Positions 23,001-34,329 of a stretch of 64,000 nucleotides of DNA are shown here, one piece after another. The notes below the pieces were generated by a model. It did not search any database. It was not told where the DNA came from and saw only the letters and a list, made by a program, of their open reading frames with translations. The translations under genes and the position numbers were made by a program. Every line of letters begins with the position of its first letter. The first letter of the stretch is position 1. Source of the stretch: Scortum barcoo (taxonomy: Eukaryota > Chordata > Actinopteri > Centrarchiformes > Terapontidae); assembly GCA_023238725.1 (NCBI GenBank), contig CM041535.1:27867478-27931477 (forward strand), read 5' to 3'.

Positions 23001-26000
23001 AGACTGGGAGCTGGTTCCAGAGAACAGGGGCCTGATAGCTGAAGGCTCTGCCCCCTAGACTACTTCTGGAAACCCTGGGAACTACAAGTAAGCCTGCATG
23101 CGTTTTGGGAGCGCAGCGCTCTAGTCGGTTGATAAGGAGTTATCAATTCATTAAGATATGATGGTGCCAGACCATGCAGAGCCTTATATGTGAGGAGTAA
23201 GGATTTTAAAATCCACTCTAAATTTTACAGGGAGCCAATGCAGAGAAGCCAATACTGGAGTAATATGGTCTCTTTTCCTGGTTTTAGTCAGCATTCTTTG
23301 TTGTTCAATCACAGATGATCTGTTTCCTCTGAGGTGCAGTCGCAGCTTTGAGTTCCTGCCACCAAACAGTGAGTCAAACTGAACTGTGTTATCCTGCTGT
23401 TTAACAATATGTCAGTTTACTGTATTTCAGAGGTCCAATCTGTGACTAAGTAACAATATCTATATAAGTAACTAAATGTTAAACTGCAGTGAAACTATAA
23501 ATTAATATATGAAAGTGTGTTAATCTTTGCCATTTTTTTCTAAATCTTCAGTGTCTGAGCTGAGGATCGTTCTGTTGGGGAACAGCTGGACTGAGAGGAG
23601 AAAAGTGGGGGACATCATACTGGGAGAGACTGTGTTCAACACTGAAGCACCGCATTGCAGTTTGAGAATCAGTGGACCATTGGAGGAGAAAAAAATAGTC
23701 GTCATCAACACTGAAGATCTGCTGCATCCCAACATCTCTGAACACAAACTAACAGAGTTCACAGAAAACTGTGTGAGACTCTCTGATCCTGGACCTCATG
23801 TGTTCCTGCTGGTTCTACAGCCTGAAGACTTCACTGAGGAACACAAACTGAGACTTTGCAGAGTCCTGAAACTCTTCAGTGATCGATCGTTTCATCATTC
23901 ACTGGTTCTGATATCAACACCCAGAGAGGAGAGTCCAGGTTTCATGGAAAACTACAGAGAACATCCACCATTAAAAGACATGATCAGAAAATGTCGAGAC
24001 AGATACTTGAAGCTGAAGAACCTCGAACGTTCAGAGCTGTTAACACGTTTGGATCAGATCGTAAAAGAGAACAATGGAGAGCATGTCAGCTGTGATGTGT
24101 TTGAGGACACAACATCAACTTTACCAGGTGATCATCAAAGCCCAGAACAAAAGGAAATACAGACTTCAATCATAGGTGCTGTTAAAGCTGCTGGTAAGTG
24201 CAGAAACATTTCAGACAAGGAAATAAAAACTTCGGTCATTTAAATCTTACTAGATCAAATTAGAAGATTATGCTGAAAATGAATAACGTCGTCTTTTTAC
24301 AGGGCTGAATGTGGTTAAAGGACTCTCTGCTTATCTCCCATCATCAGAGAAAAACCTTTCTACTCACAGTGAGTAAAATCCTCACAATGCTAATCATGTA
24401 TTTGAACACTTTTAGTGGCATAATTTCTCCAGAATGAACCCAAACACATCCCACAATTCTTCACCATTGAAAAGTAATAAAACAAATTTAGGGTTAGGGT
24501 TTTTATTTTCATCTTCAAACATCTGACATGTTAGTACCTCCTCTGTTCAATTCATATTTACATTTTAAAAACACATTTAAGGTTAAATGTGATGCCCCCT
24601 TTTCTTAAAATGATCCAGATGTTCATATTGAACATGTGTCCAGATGTTTTAAGGCTAACACATACTGTATGTTCCCATCCACCACCCGACCTCCACATCA
24701 ACTGCTCTGTTTGGACAAAACAGTATTTCCTGTAATGGCACTGATCGCTGCCATACAATCACTAAACTTTAATGTTTCTGCCATCACATCTTCTCTAAAA
24801 TGTCATTTCTAATGTAAATCAGCTGTTTATGAAGATCATTTGAAGGAGATTGAGTTGGTTAATTGTGAATAATATAATGACACATCACATTTTAACAAAA
24901 TGTTGACACCATGAATTGAACTAGAAGGTTTTCCAAGTCTGGAGAAGACTGAAGAAATCTCCTCATGTCAGCCTGGTGTAGTGATTTCAGCCTCACAGTG
25001 ACTTTATGTCATTTTATCTTTCTCTCTGTTGTATTACAGCATCTACATTCAGGATTGTGCTGCTTGGAAAAAGTGAGGACAAACAGACAAGACTTGGTAA
25101 CTTCATCATCAACAGCAAAGCTTTTCATCACCAAAGACCTTCTCCAACCAGACAATGTGTGGCCAGCTGTGGAGAGTGGAGAAGGAAAACCATTAACAGT
25201 GGTGAAAATTCCAGACATGTTCAGTCTGTCTGTGGAAACAGTGAGAAGAGAAGTGAAGAGCTGTGTGACTCTTTGTCCTCCTGGACCAAATGTTCTGCTG
25301 CTGTTAGTGAAGCCTTCTGACTTCACTGAAGAGAACAGACAAACACTGAAGTTCATCTTCACTTTGTTTGGTCGAGACGCTTTAAAACACTCGATGGTCA
25401 TCGTGACACATGAGAGGAAAGAAATGAGTGTCTCTGTTAATAAACTCCTTAAAGACTGTGGAGGAAGACACTACAACATGGGTGAAGACAACCACAGATC
25501 ATTAATGGAGAAGATTGAGAAGATTGTGCATGAAAACAAAGGAACCTTCCTCACCTTCACTGAAGATACCAGCAGACCAAAGTCTGAACACATCAAACCA
25601 GCTTTAAACCTGGTTCTGTGTGGGAGGAGAGGAGCAGGGAAGACTTCAGCAGCCAAGGCCATTTTAGGTCAGACAGAGTTTGATTCAGTCTCCAACCCAT
25701 CAGAGTGTGTTAAACATCAGGGAATGGTGTGTGGACGTTGGGTTTCCCTGGTGGAGCTGCCTGCCTTGTATGGAAAACCTCAGGAGGCAGTGATGGAGGA
25801 ATCATTCAGGTGTATCTCCATCTGTGATCCTGAGGGGGTCCATGCCTTCATCCTGGTCCTACCTGTGGGTCCCCTCACTGATGAAGACAAGAAAGAGTTA
25901 AAGACCATCCAGAACATCTTCAGCTCTCGAGTCGATGACTTCACCTTGATTCTGTTCACTGTGGAGTCAGATCCTGCAGCTCCAGCTGTTGATAACTTTG

Positions 26001-27565
26001 TAAGAAAGAACGAAGACGTACAGGATCTCCTTCAGAGCTGTGGAGGAAGATATGTTGTTCTCAACATCAAGGACAAACAGCAGATCCCAGAGCTGTTGGA
26101 TGAGGTGGAGAAGATGAGTCAGTCTGAAAATAAACCATACTGCTATTCAGCTGCAACATTTACTCAGGCACAAATGAAGAAAGTCATACAACTTCAGAGG
26201 CTGATGAAAGAGAACAAGATCATTTGTAAGTACTTTGAACTTTTCTGTTTCGTGAACCAGGTTCTATGTTATTGTCTTCAGCATTTATCATAGCAGATGT
26301 GGATATTTAAGCTAACTCCAGACTTTCTTTATTTCATAGGTGATGATGAGAAGCAGAGTCCAGAGAGTCTCAGGATTGTGCTGATCGGGAAGACTGGCTG
26401 TGGAAAGAGCTCTTCAGGAAACACCATTCTAGGAAGAAAGGAGTTTAAAGCTGAATCAAGTCAAACATCAGTCACCAAACTTTGTCAGAAAGCACAGAGT
26501 GAAGTGGACGGACGTCCGGTCGTTGTAGTCGACACTCCTGGTCTGTTTGACAATAGTTTGTCCCATGAAGAGGTTAATGAGGAGATGGTGAAATGCATCA
26601 GTCTTCTGGCTCCAGGACCACATGTCTTCCTGTTGGTGGTACAAATTGGAAGATTTACACCAGAAGAGAAGGAAACACTGAAACTGATCAAGGAAGGCTT
26701 CGGGAAAAATTCAGAAAAGTTCACCATCATTCTTTTGACAAGAGGAGATTCACTGGAGCACGAGGAGATGTCGATTGAAGAATATATAGAAAAGAAATGT
26801 GATGATTCATTTAAGAAACTGATCTCTGACTGTGGAGGAAGATACCACGTGTTCAATAACTTTGATAAACAAAACCACAAACAGGTAACTGAGTTGATAA
26901 CCAAGATCGACACCATGGTGAAGGAAAATGGAGGCAGCTGCTACACCAATGAGATGCTGCAAGAGGCCGAGACAGCAATACAGAAAGAAATGGAGAAGAT
27001 CCTGAAGGAGAAGGAAGAAGAGATGAAAAGAGAGATAGAGGAGCTTCAAAGAAAACATGAGGAAGAAATGAAAGAGATGAAAAGAAGAATGAAAGAACAG
27101 AGAGTAGAAACTGAAACTGAGAGAAAACTGAGAGAAAAACAACTTAAAGAAATTGAGAATCTGAAGAAGATCTTTGAAGACAAAGCAAGAGAAAAAGCTC
27201 AAAAGTTCAATGAATTTAAAGAGAAATACAAGAAGCAACTTAAAGCTCAGAAACAACAACATGAGCAGGAAATGAAAGACAAAGATCAACAGTACGACAT
27301 CTTAAAGGCTCTTTCAGCCCACAATGAAGAAAACTTAAAGAAAGAATATCGAGGCGATGTCAGCAACTTAGTGAAATGTGTGACCAGAAAGAGAGAAAAT
27401 CTGAAAAAAATTAAGGAATTACTGACAAAACATGAAGAAGAAATGAAAAAGGAGAAAGATGAAGAAGAAAAGAAGAATCTGCAGCAAAAACATGACAAAC
27501 AACTAACTGACCTGATACAGGAACTTCTGAAAGATGTTGACACATCCAGTTGTAGCATTTTATAA
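20022..27565 (+). CDS. GIMAP/AIG1 GTPase copy 2: four AIG1 domains, coiled coil, CaaX box
   Basis: Spliced GIMAP-type protein, modelled as exons 20022-20105 (start ATG 20087), 23315-23368, 23552-24193, 24303-24368, 25040-26225 and 26340-27565. All have GT-AG borders and all joins are phase 1. The coding length is 3193 bases. Discounting one base near 25180 gives 3192, about 1063 residues. Domain 1 has a degenerate P-loop (GNSWTERRK). Domain 2 (from 25050) starts 'VLLGKSEDKQTR' and is frameshifted near 25180. Domain 3 (about 25600) has a good P-loop (GRRGAGKTS) but 'VELPALYG' in place of DTPG. Domain 4 (about 26365) is canonical: GKTGCGKSS, DTPGLF, TRGD. A long charged coiled coil (about 26970-27540) ends in CSIL, a CaaX box with Leu last, suggesting geranylgeranylation. 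GIMAPs are membrane-scaffold GTPases of immune cells. Introns hold a sushi-type gag relic and LINEs. Confidence 0.88.
20330..20760. repeat. Dispersed non-autonomous repeats inside the GIMAP copy 2 intron
   Basis: The first part resembles 18055-18630 ('ggcttgattggagaatcagg', 'tgatgaactgtgg'). At 20643-20695 there is a fragment ('ttaattggtgactctaa', 'ccgtaggtgtgactgtg') of the common fish repeat seen more fully at 63440-63725. Open frames here are not convincing genes. Confidence 0.55.
20745..20875. repeat. Repeat also present inverted at 63215-63355
   Basis: Shares 'cagtgtaagagcttacctgttg', 'ggacccaaaagcagaatgtg' and 'ttctcacaaccaacctgtcc' (as reverse complement) with 63215-63355. It is likely a terminal part of a mobile element next to the gag relic. 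Confidence 0.7.
20930..21513 (-). pseudogene. Sushi-type (Ty3/Gypsy) gag fragment
   Basis: The minus-strand frame reads 'LELFRGDLAKCRVFPLQ', 'LLTFPLDQSTLHYMMGFLRG' and 'VFDHPDHSGNAVKY'. After a frame break it continues 'GVTDYLVEFGTLAAEV' and 'DQLKDELASHDES'. This order and wording fit the sushi-ichi-type gag that also gave rise to the mammalian RTL genes. No pol sequence is seen beside it. It is decayed and sits in the first large intron of GIMAP copy 2, antisense to it. Confidence 0.85.
21540..22065 (+). mobile_element. L2/Maui-like LINE 3' end
   Basis: Encodes the end of a reverse-transcriptase ORF ('LTYRALNGQRPEYI', then 'YEPSRALRSSGTD' in the same frame) and a 3' UTR ending near 'aataaacttgccattc'. 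It is homologous to 1950-2330. It lies in the intron between coding exons 1 and 2 of GIMAP copy 2. Confidence 0.8.
22109..23292 (-). mobile_element. 5'-truncated L2-type LINE, minus strand
   Basis: Reverse complement of about 11380-12529. The tail of ATTCAAA units is at 22109-22140 and the 5' truncation point at 23292. It lies about 20 bases before the acceptor of GIMAP copy 2 coding exon 2 (23313-23314), so it replaced most of the upstream intron sequence but spared the splice site. Confidence 0.93.
24375..25030. other. Intron of GIMAP copy 2, no other feature
   Basis: Ordinary AT-rich intron sequence. Short frames here, such as 24558-24758 on the minus strand, show no domain. The acceptor 'attacag' for the fifth coding exon lies at 25033-25039. 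Confidence 0.7.
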
Positions 27566-28010
27566 GGATTTGTTTCATGTAAACATCAGAACAACTGAGC
27601 AGCTTCAGATCTGCTTCTTTTTCTAGCTTTCTAGATCTGAAACTTTAAAGAAGATGTCATTGTAATATTTAGCAGTGGACTACACTGTGATACAAACCAT
27701 GGCCACAGAAATATTTCTTACAGGCTGTCAGATGATCTCAGATGATGTTTGACTGATTAAAACTTTATTTTACTTAAAACAAAACAAAAACTCCAGAAGA
27801 ATTATACCAGTTTATAGAAGATTATACCAGTTTGATTTGATTTGATTATACCATTTACATTTACATTTGTTAACAGGTTCACCAGACTGGAGTCACAGTT
27901 CATTCGAGACATAAATAATGTGAGATAATCTACTTTATTAAGTAAAGAAAAAGTTCTCTTCAGCTTTTTATCAGCTGTAGTGATGAGACATAAGGTGACT
28001 GCAAAGCTAC
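27566..28010 (+). promoter_or_regulatory. 3' UTR and poly(A) signal of GIMAP copy 2
   Basis: Follows the TAA at 27563-27565. ATTAAA at about 27758-27763 is a plausible poly(A) signal. No further gene is seen up to the LINE relic at 28020. Confidence 0.5.
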
Positions 28011-28019
28011 TTTAAACTT

Positions 28020-28250
28020 TACAGTCAAAGGGGGTTCCACAAAGTTCAATGTTGGGTCCTGTCTTGTTCACAGATCATATTAACATCATTAGGTCCTTCT
28101 ATATCAAATTGTAATGCATCTCTACGCAGATGAAACGGTTTTGTATTGCTCTGTTAACACTCCATACTCAGTCATTGAAATCCTTCAACAAGCTCTATAT
28201 CAGGGATTAGCTGATATGCAAAACTATCACTGCTGATGTATCTCAAGTGT
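28020..28250 (+). mobile_element. Degenerate LINE reverse-transcriptase fragment
   Basis: Conceptual translation gives a decayed 'G-x-P-x-x-S-x-L-G-P' block and 'HLYADETVLYC', a YADD box with its second Asp changed to Glu. It is short, with stops. Confidence 0.65.
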
Positions 28251-28329
28251 AAAGTCTGAGAGATTTCTGTGTCCTTGAGTCGGATTCTTTAAGTGACAAA
28301 ATTTTGATTTCTGATAAATCAGCTGTTAA

Positions 28330-28930
28330 TTGTTCAATAATTCATTGACTCTATACAATAATTTGTTTCAAAGTCAAATTTTTTCTATAAAATTCTTGAT
28401 AAAATCCTCTGTCACATAGTAGAAATAATGAATTATTTATTGTAAAAAAAAAGGACACAATGAGCTGTTTCATCTTTATAGACTGTAGAAAGTCTTTATC
28501 TTATGTTTTATCTGTTTTCTTCTTTAAAGTTTGGTTGGGGATTATTTATTTTTTAATTAATTAGGCTTTCATATTTTTCTATCATTTTGTGTGATTATTT
28601 TCAGATAAAAACAGACAGCAGCTCAGAAAAGAAAGAAAGATTCAACAGCTAGAAGCTCTGTTTGGTCATTAGAGATGATCTTTGTTTTCTTTTGAATATG
28701 AGAAATGATGTTTGTAATCTAAGTTAAATGAAATGTTGAGACGTCAGATGAATATAAATGATGAAAAATGAAATTACAGACAGTGAATGATGTGATGATT
28801 CTTTGTTTTGTTCCAAGTCAAATCAGAAGGGATGATTTCTAACTGATTCTATCAACTTAAGACATAATTCAGATGAATCTTTAATCATGTGTTCTGTATT
28901 TAATCTTTGCTTTCTGTGTTTCTCTTTATA
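28330..28930. other. No gene recognised
   Basis: AT-rich sequence between the RT relic and the Rex1-like element. No domain, RNA gene or clear repeat is seen. Confidence 0.6.
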
Positions 28931-28934
28931 AAAG

Positions 28935-31900
28935 ATTCAAGATTCAAGATTCAAGATTCTTTATTGTCATTCCAACACAAGTCAAACATGGATGGAGCGA
29001 GATAAGATACCCTGGTCCCGGTGCAAGCCCAAAAAGTATAAAGATATAAAAAAGTATAATATTATAAAAATAAAATAAACAAGATAAAATAAACAAGATA
29101 GAAAAGCGAAAATGAGGTAGTGCAAGATAAAACAGAGGGGGGTGGGGGGGGGCAGCAGGGGGCTACAGGGGTCCTCCAGAGTTCAACAGTCTCACAGCTT
29201 CCAGGGAAGAAGCTGTTCCTCAGTCTGGTGGTCCTGCTCTTAATGCTCCGCAGCCTCCTGCCTGAGGGGAGGGGGACAAACAGTTCATGTGCGGTGTGAG
29301 TGGGGTTCCTTCATGATGCAGGAGGCCCGTTTCCTTCCTGCATCTGGAAGGTGTAGATGTCCGTGGTGGTGGTGGGCAGACTGCGTCCCACAGTCCTCTG
29401 TGCAGCCTTCACCACCCTCTGCAGAGCCTTCTTCTCTGCCGCCGAGCAGCTGCCGTGCCACACGATGATGCAGGAGGACAGGACGCTCTCCACCACACAT
29501 CTGTAGAAGGAGGTCAGGACTGAGCTCCCCAGCCCGGGCGCGCCTCAGCCTCCTGAGGAAGTAGAGACGCTGATGTGCCTTCCTAATGAGACAGGAAGTG
29601 TTCTTGCTCCAGGTGAGGTCGTCAGAGATGTGTACGCCCAGGTACCTGAAGCTGGAGACCACTTCCACCGCAGTCCCTCCGATGTACAGGGGAGAGGGGA
29701 GGTGTCTGCCCCTTCTGAAGTCCACGATCATCTCCTTGGTCTTCTTCACGTTGATGCAGAGGTTGTTTTGCCTGCACCAACCCTCCAGGTGTTCCACCTC
29801 CTGCCTGTAGTCGGACTCGTCGTTGTTAGCGATCCGTCCCACCACAGCTGTGTCATCCGCGAACTTCACGATCAGACAGCTCGGATGTATCGCTGAGCAG
29901 TCGTGTGTGAGCAGGGTGAACAGGAGGGGGCTCAGCACGCAGCCCTGGGGGGAGCCGGTGCTGAGGCTGATGGAGGAGGAGGAGACGTCGTGGATCCTCA
30001 CAGACTGCGGTCTGTCTGTCAGAAAGTCCAGGACCCAGTTACACAGGGTGAAGCTCAGTCCAAGTGTTGTGAGTTTCTGGACCAGAGGTCTGCGGTATGA
30101 TTGTGTTGAACGCTGAGGTGAAATCCACAAAGAGCAGGCGGACATAAGAGTCTTTGTTCTCTAAGTGGGTGAGGGCTGTGTGGACCACAGAAGAAATGGC
30201 GTCCTCTGTGGATCTATTCTTCCTGTATGCATACTGGTGCGGGTCCACAGTGACGTCGACGCAGTCCTTGATGTGGGCCATGACCAGTCTCTCTCGAAGC
30301 ACTTCATGACTATCGGGGTGAGGGCTACCGGCCGATAGTCATTCAGGCCTGTCACTGTGGACGTTTTGGGGATGGGGATGATTGTGGCAGTCTTCAGGCA
30401 GGTGGGGACCGCCGCCTGTTGGAGAGAGGTGTTGAAGATGTCCGTCAGCACCTCGGTGAGCTGGTATGCACAGCCCTTGAGCACCCGCCCGGAGATGTTG
30501 TCGGGACCAGCAGCTTTGCGTGGGTTAATCCTCTGGAGGGTCCTTCCTCACCTCTGCTGCGGTCACTCCTGAGGGGCTCTTCTCCTGGTGGAGGGGGTGA
30601 ATCTGGTGCTGGGGGAGGTGTTCGGATCATCAAAGCGGGCGTAGAAGTTGTTGAGAGCGTCGGGTAGAGAGGGGTCCCTGGGGCATTGTGCATCTCTGGT
30701 GTTATAGTCTGTGATGCACTTTATGCCCCTCCACATACTCCTTGGATCGTTGGACGTGAAGTGTCCCTGGATCCTCTGGGCGTATGCGGCCTTGGCCCTC
30801 TTCACTCCTGCAGTCAGCTGTCTTCCTAGGCCGCTCTGAGTGCCAGTCTGTCACCAGACCTGAACGCAGCATCCCTGGCTTTCAGCAGAGACCGGACCTC
30901 CGCATTCAGCCAGGGTTTCTGGTTCGGATATTCAGTTACTGTCCTGGTGCTGGTGACGTCCTCTGTGCACTTGCTGATGTAGCCGAGGACAGCCGATGTA
31001 TACTCCTCCAGGTCCACCTCTCCCTCACAGGCAGCTGCCTCCCTGAAGATCTGCCAGTCTGTGCGCTGGAAACAGTCCTGCAGTGCGGGGACAGCATCAC
31101 TGGGCCACACGGTGATGGTCCTCTGCTTTGGTGTGTGGCATCTGAGCAGAAGGACGGTAGGCAGGGAGCAGCATGATGGAGATGTGGTCAGAGAAGGCCC
31201 AGGTGGGGGGGTGGGGGACGGCTCTGTATGCATGCGTCTCGTTTGTTGGTGTAAACACGGTCCAGCGTGTTATTTCCCCGTGTCGGTATGGTGACATGCT
31301 GGTAGAACTTAGGCAGGGTGTCTGTCAGGTTTACGTGGTTGAAATCCCCCGCAACCACGTAAAACACCTCCGGGTGTTTGTGCTGGAGCGAGCTGATGTT
31401 GTTGTGAAGCTCCTTTAGCGCTTCGTTAGCCTTAGCACCCGGCGGGATGTAAACAGCCGTATAACAAACACCGCCGTAAACTCACGGGGCAGATAGTGTG
31501 GCCGGCACACTTTACAGTCATGTGCTCTATCGCCTCGGAGCAGTGGCTGTTCACCAGAGTACAGTTTGTGCACCAGTCTTTGTTCACGTAACGCATAATC
31601 CGCCCCCGCTGGGCTTTCCCCGACTGCTGGTTGCGGTCCGCCGCACGGAAGAGAAGCCGGCCGTCGAGCTGGAAGGCTGGGTCCGGCATGTTGTCGCTCG
31701 TCAGCCAGGTTTCCGTAAGACAAAGCACCGCACAGTTCCTCATCTCACGGGAGGCCCCCAGCCTCAGTCGAAGTAGGTCCAGCTTGTTGTCCAGGGAGCG
31801 GACATTGGACAGGAACAGGGACGGGATCGGTGGTCTCCCGGCGTGTTAGCCTTTAGCCTGGCTAGCAGTCCGCCCCCTGTTTGCCCCTCTTCTGCTTCCG

Positions 31901-32205
31901 CGCACACCGCTTCCTCTTGCCCTCTGTCCGGCGGGCAGCGCTAAGCGCCAGTCCGGTGTCCTCAGGAGCTGCAGTCTGCCCAGCAGGGCCCTGAGGCCAA
32001 GGTCCGCTGTTTGTATAGTTGTTAGCTCGTGGCCGAACCATCCCTTATTTTAAAAAGTTCGGTTCGGCTGTACCTTACACGCTTGTTTACACAAGCAAGA
32101 CCGGTAAAGTTGGCCTCAAGACCAACTAGAAAAGTACTAATAGGGGGCTTGACCCCGGGAGCACGAGAAGGCCGCTGCACTGCTGCGCGCCGCCATTGAC
32201 CATTG
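28935..32205 (-). mobile_element. Rex1-like non-LTR retrotransposon, nearly full length
   Basis: Reads on the minus strand from about 32205 to a tail of GATTCAA units at 28935-28960. The endonuclease part (31740-31100) gives 'AVLCLTETWLTSDNMPDP' and later 'WAFSDHISIMLLPAY'. The RT part (30800-29285) gives 'IIPIPKTSTVTGLNDYRP', 'STGSPQGCVLSPLLFTLL' and 'VKFADDTAVVG'. At least six frame breaks separate these blocks. A possible ATAAA target duplication is visible (28930 and 32201 areas). The clade assignment (Rex1 or a close CR1-group relative) is by motif resemblance only. Confidence 0.88.
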
Positions 32206-32565
32206 AATAAAGTGTTCCCTGTAGTTCAGTGTGGACTGTTGTTAATATAATAAACTTTATGATAAACTGATGAAACAGAACAGAGCTCACAGGTGTGTTT
32301 CTACCTGAACAGGAGACACTTTGGAGGAAGTAGCTTCAATCTGAAATCTTTATTCACCTGTTTGTTTCTGTATTTCCTTCATCTGAGGACACACGTATTC
32401 TCAGTGTGTATGTTCAATGTTCAAAAAACAAATCCAAGACTACAACTCATGAACAAATACAGCAGTTTCATCAACATATTACACAGTTAAAATAGGGAAC
32501 TGTAAGTGTAGAAACACCATGAAGACATTTTATCTGCAGTGATATTTGCAGCCTGATGCTCTCAG

Positions 32566-32840
32566 TAATCAAACTCAAGATTTCAAGATTTATTATTATC
32601 ATGTGCAGAATAATTATATGGAGTAGTCACTGGCAATGAAATTCTTGAATCTCCTTAAATAACGCTCAAAATATTTTAGAAAGAGAGACCGTACATGCAA
32701 AAGAACAACAGGTATAGAAGTAAAATAAATAATAACTTTAGCAATAAAATGAAATAGACCTGAAATAAAAATAAAACTGCTAAATAAAATATACAACTAA
32801 AAATACATACAATAGAATACAGAAATACTGTCAAGGTGTA
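32566..32840 (-). mobile_element. LINE/SINE 3'-end relic
   Basis: Begins 'tcaagatttcaagatttatt' like the tail and 3' end of the neighbouring LINE class, then an A-rich tract. No coding sequence. Confidence 0.5.
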
Positions 32841-33173
32841 GGTCAGATTCCTTCAGTAAAAGTTCACCTCAGCTAAATGAAAAATCTCTAAACCAGCAGC
32901 CATTTTCACACAAATGAGACAAAACGTCCCCCTGTTGTCTTAAAGGTTTCTGTATCTCACACTCAGAAAATGCTTGTTAATAGTGACTCCTGTGGCTGCT
33001 CAGTCACCGGCTGTCAGCATCCTGTCGATCGAACTCTGTATGAGCAAGCCAGCATCGAGTAAAACAGTGACTTGTAGAATTACTATTATTTTAGTTGAAT
33101 ATTTGGAAGTTCACTGATGAATCTGCTCATTTCAGGATGATAAAAGTCCTTAAAAAGCTGTGACTTCCTCCTA

Positions 33174-33310
33174 CTGATATCAACACACCCAGAGAGGAGA
33201 GTCCAGGTTTGATAGAAAAATATTTGTAATATCCACCCTTCAAAGAAATGATTAGAAAATGTCACTACAGGTTTTTGTGGAAGGAGAACGTTGAACATCT
33301 GTGTTACAGG
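33174..33310 (+). pseudogene. GIMAP domain 1 relic (first part)
   Basis: Aligns with 3525-3645 of GIMAP copy 1: 'tgatatcaacac', 'cccagagaggagagtccagg', 'gaaatgattagaaaatgtc', 'aggagaacgttgaacatc'. It has indels and stops, so it is only a fragment of the domain 1 exon. It marks a further ancestral GIMAP copy between copies 2 and 3. Confidence 0.85.
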
Positions 33311-33345
33311 CCTCGAAACAAGTCACCTGTTTCCAGAAGATAAAT

Positions 33346-34088
33346 CCTGTTTACACAGGAAAAGAAGAGACAGAAGTCTTCAGTCGCGTTCATCATGGCA
33401 GGCTGTTAACTGTCTTTATTAAACAGAATTTACAATTTTCCATATGCTCCGTTTCTCTTTACTTTAGTTCATTCACTCGACATGCTCCATAAGTCACCAC
33501 AACTGAATTATAACTTTGCATATCATATTCCCAATAATGAAATTACAAAACATGTTTGTGTCCTCAAACGTCACATTTCTACAGTTTTAATTAACTAAAT
33601 AATGTTTTTCTTGTGCTTTAACACTGTTACCTTCTGCTGCATAGCTTTTACTATATTACCGCCTGTTTGAACACATCTTTCAGGTATAAACAATAATGTA
33701 AGCCACGGAACAACACACTGTGCTAACCTGAATAACATAACATTCACATAATACACATAATACACATTCATCTTTTAACTCAGTCAGGAGTCACCCACAT
33801 GAAATGAAAATAAATGTTCAGGAGCCCCACAAGGCTGCGTGAAAACAGACAGACCGCCATTTTGTGATATTGTTTTCTACGGGAAAAAGTAAAACCACTT
33901 CCACCTCATCTTTCACGGCTTAAACGCTAGTTTCTCCAATAACACAATTCACTTACACATCCGAAGGGTTTTTACAGTCCTTATGCATACATTGTTGTCA
34001 ATTAACACACTTTACTAACCTGTTTACACAGGAAAAGAAGAGACAGAAGTGTTCAGTCGCGTTCATCATGGCAGGCTGTTAACTGTCT
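33346..34088. repeat. 70 bp direct repeats flanking about 600 bp inside a GIMAP relic
   Basis: 33346-33415 and 34019-34088 match over 70 bases with one mismatch (around 'gacagaagtcttcag' versus 'gacagaagtgttcag'). The interior (33416-34018) has no recognisable ORF. The block separates two pieces of one GIMAP relic (33174-33310 and 34283-34320), so it arrived as an insertion or grew by duplication. Confidence 0.85.
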
Positions 34089-34282
34089 GAGGAACATCAA
34101 CCTGACGCAGCAATCAAACCCATCGCTCACTAGAGAGGATACTCCCCCTTGTGGTGGACTTATAGATACTACAACCCATAGAAAACGCATTAAATCCGTC
34201 TCATTTCTCATCAAAAAAAACACATAAAATGCAATCACTCAAAAATTTGGTGACCATACATATTTGTAGGTGTCACATCTGC

Positions 34283-34320
34283 AGAAGGAGAACAATGGAG
34301 AACAGGTTAGCTGCAAGTTG
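34283..34320 (+). pseudogene. GIMAP domain 1 relic (second part)
   Basis: 'ggagaacaatggagaacagg' followed by 'ttagctgcaag' corresponds to the 'KENNGEHVSC' region of domain 1 in the other copies (for example 3676-3710). It is short and decayed. Confidence 0.65.
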
Positions 34321-34329
34321 AGTATTTTC

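Noticed and set aside
26485..27289. Long minus-strand frames opposite GIMAP copy 2 (Phe/Leu/Ser-rich)
   Set aside because: Antisense shadows of the Lys/Glu-rich coiled coil. The same applies to 40951-41508 and to plus-strand frames at 58014-58875.
30784..31849. Plus-strand frames of 70-130 codons
   Set aside because: Antisense to the endonuclease and RT blocks of the Rex1-like LINE. They have no domain of their own.
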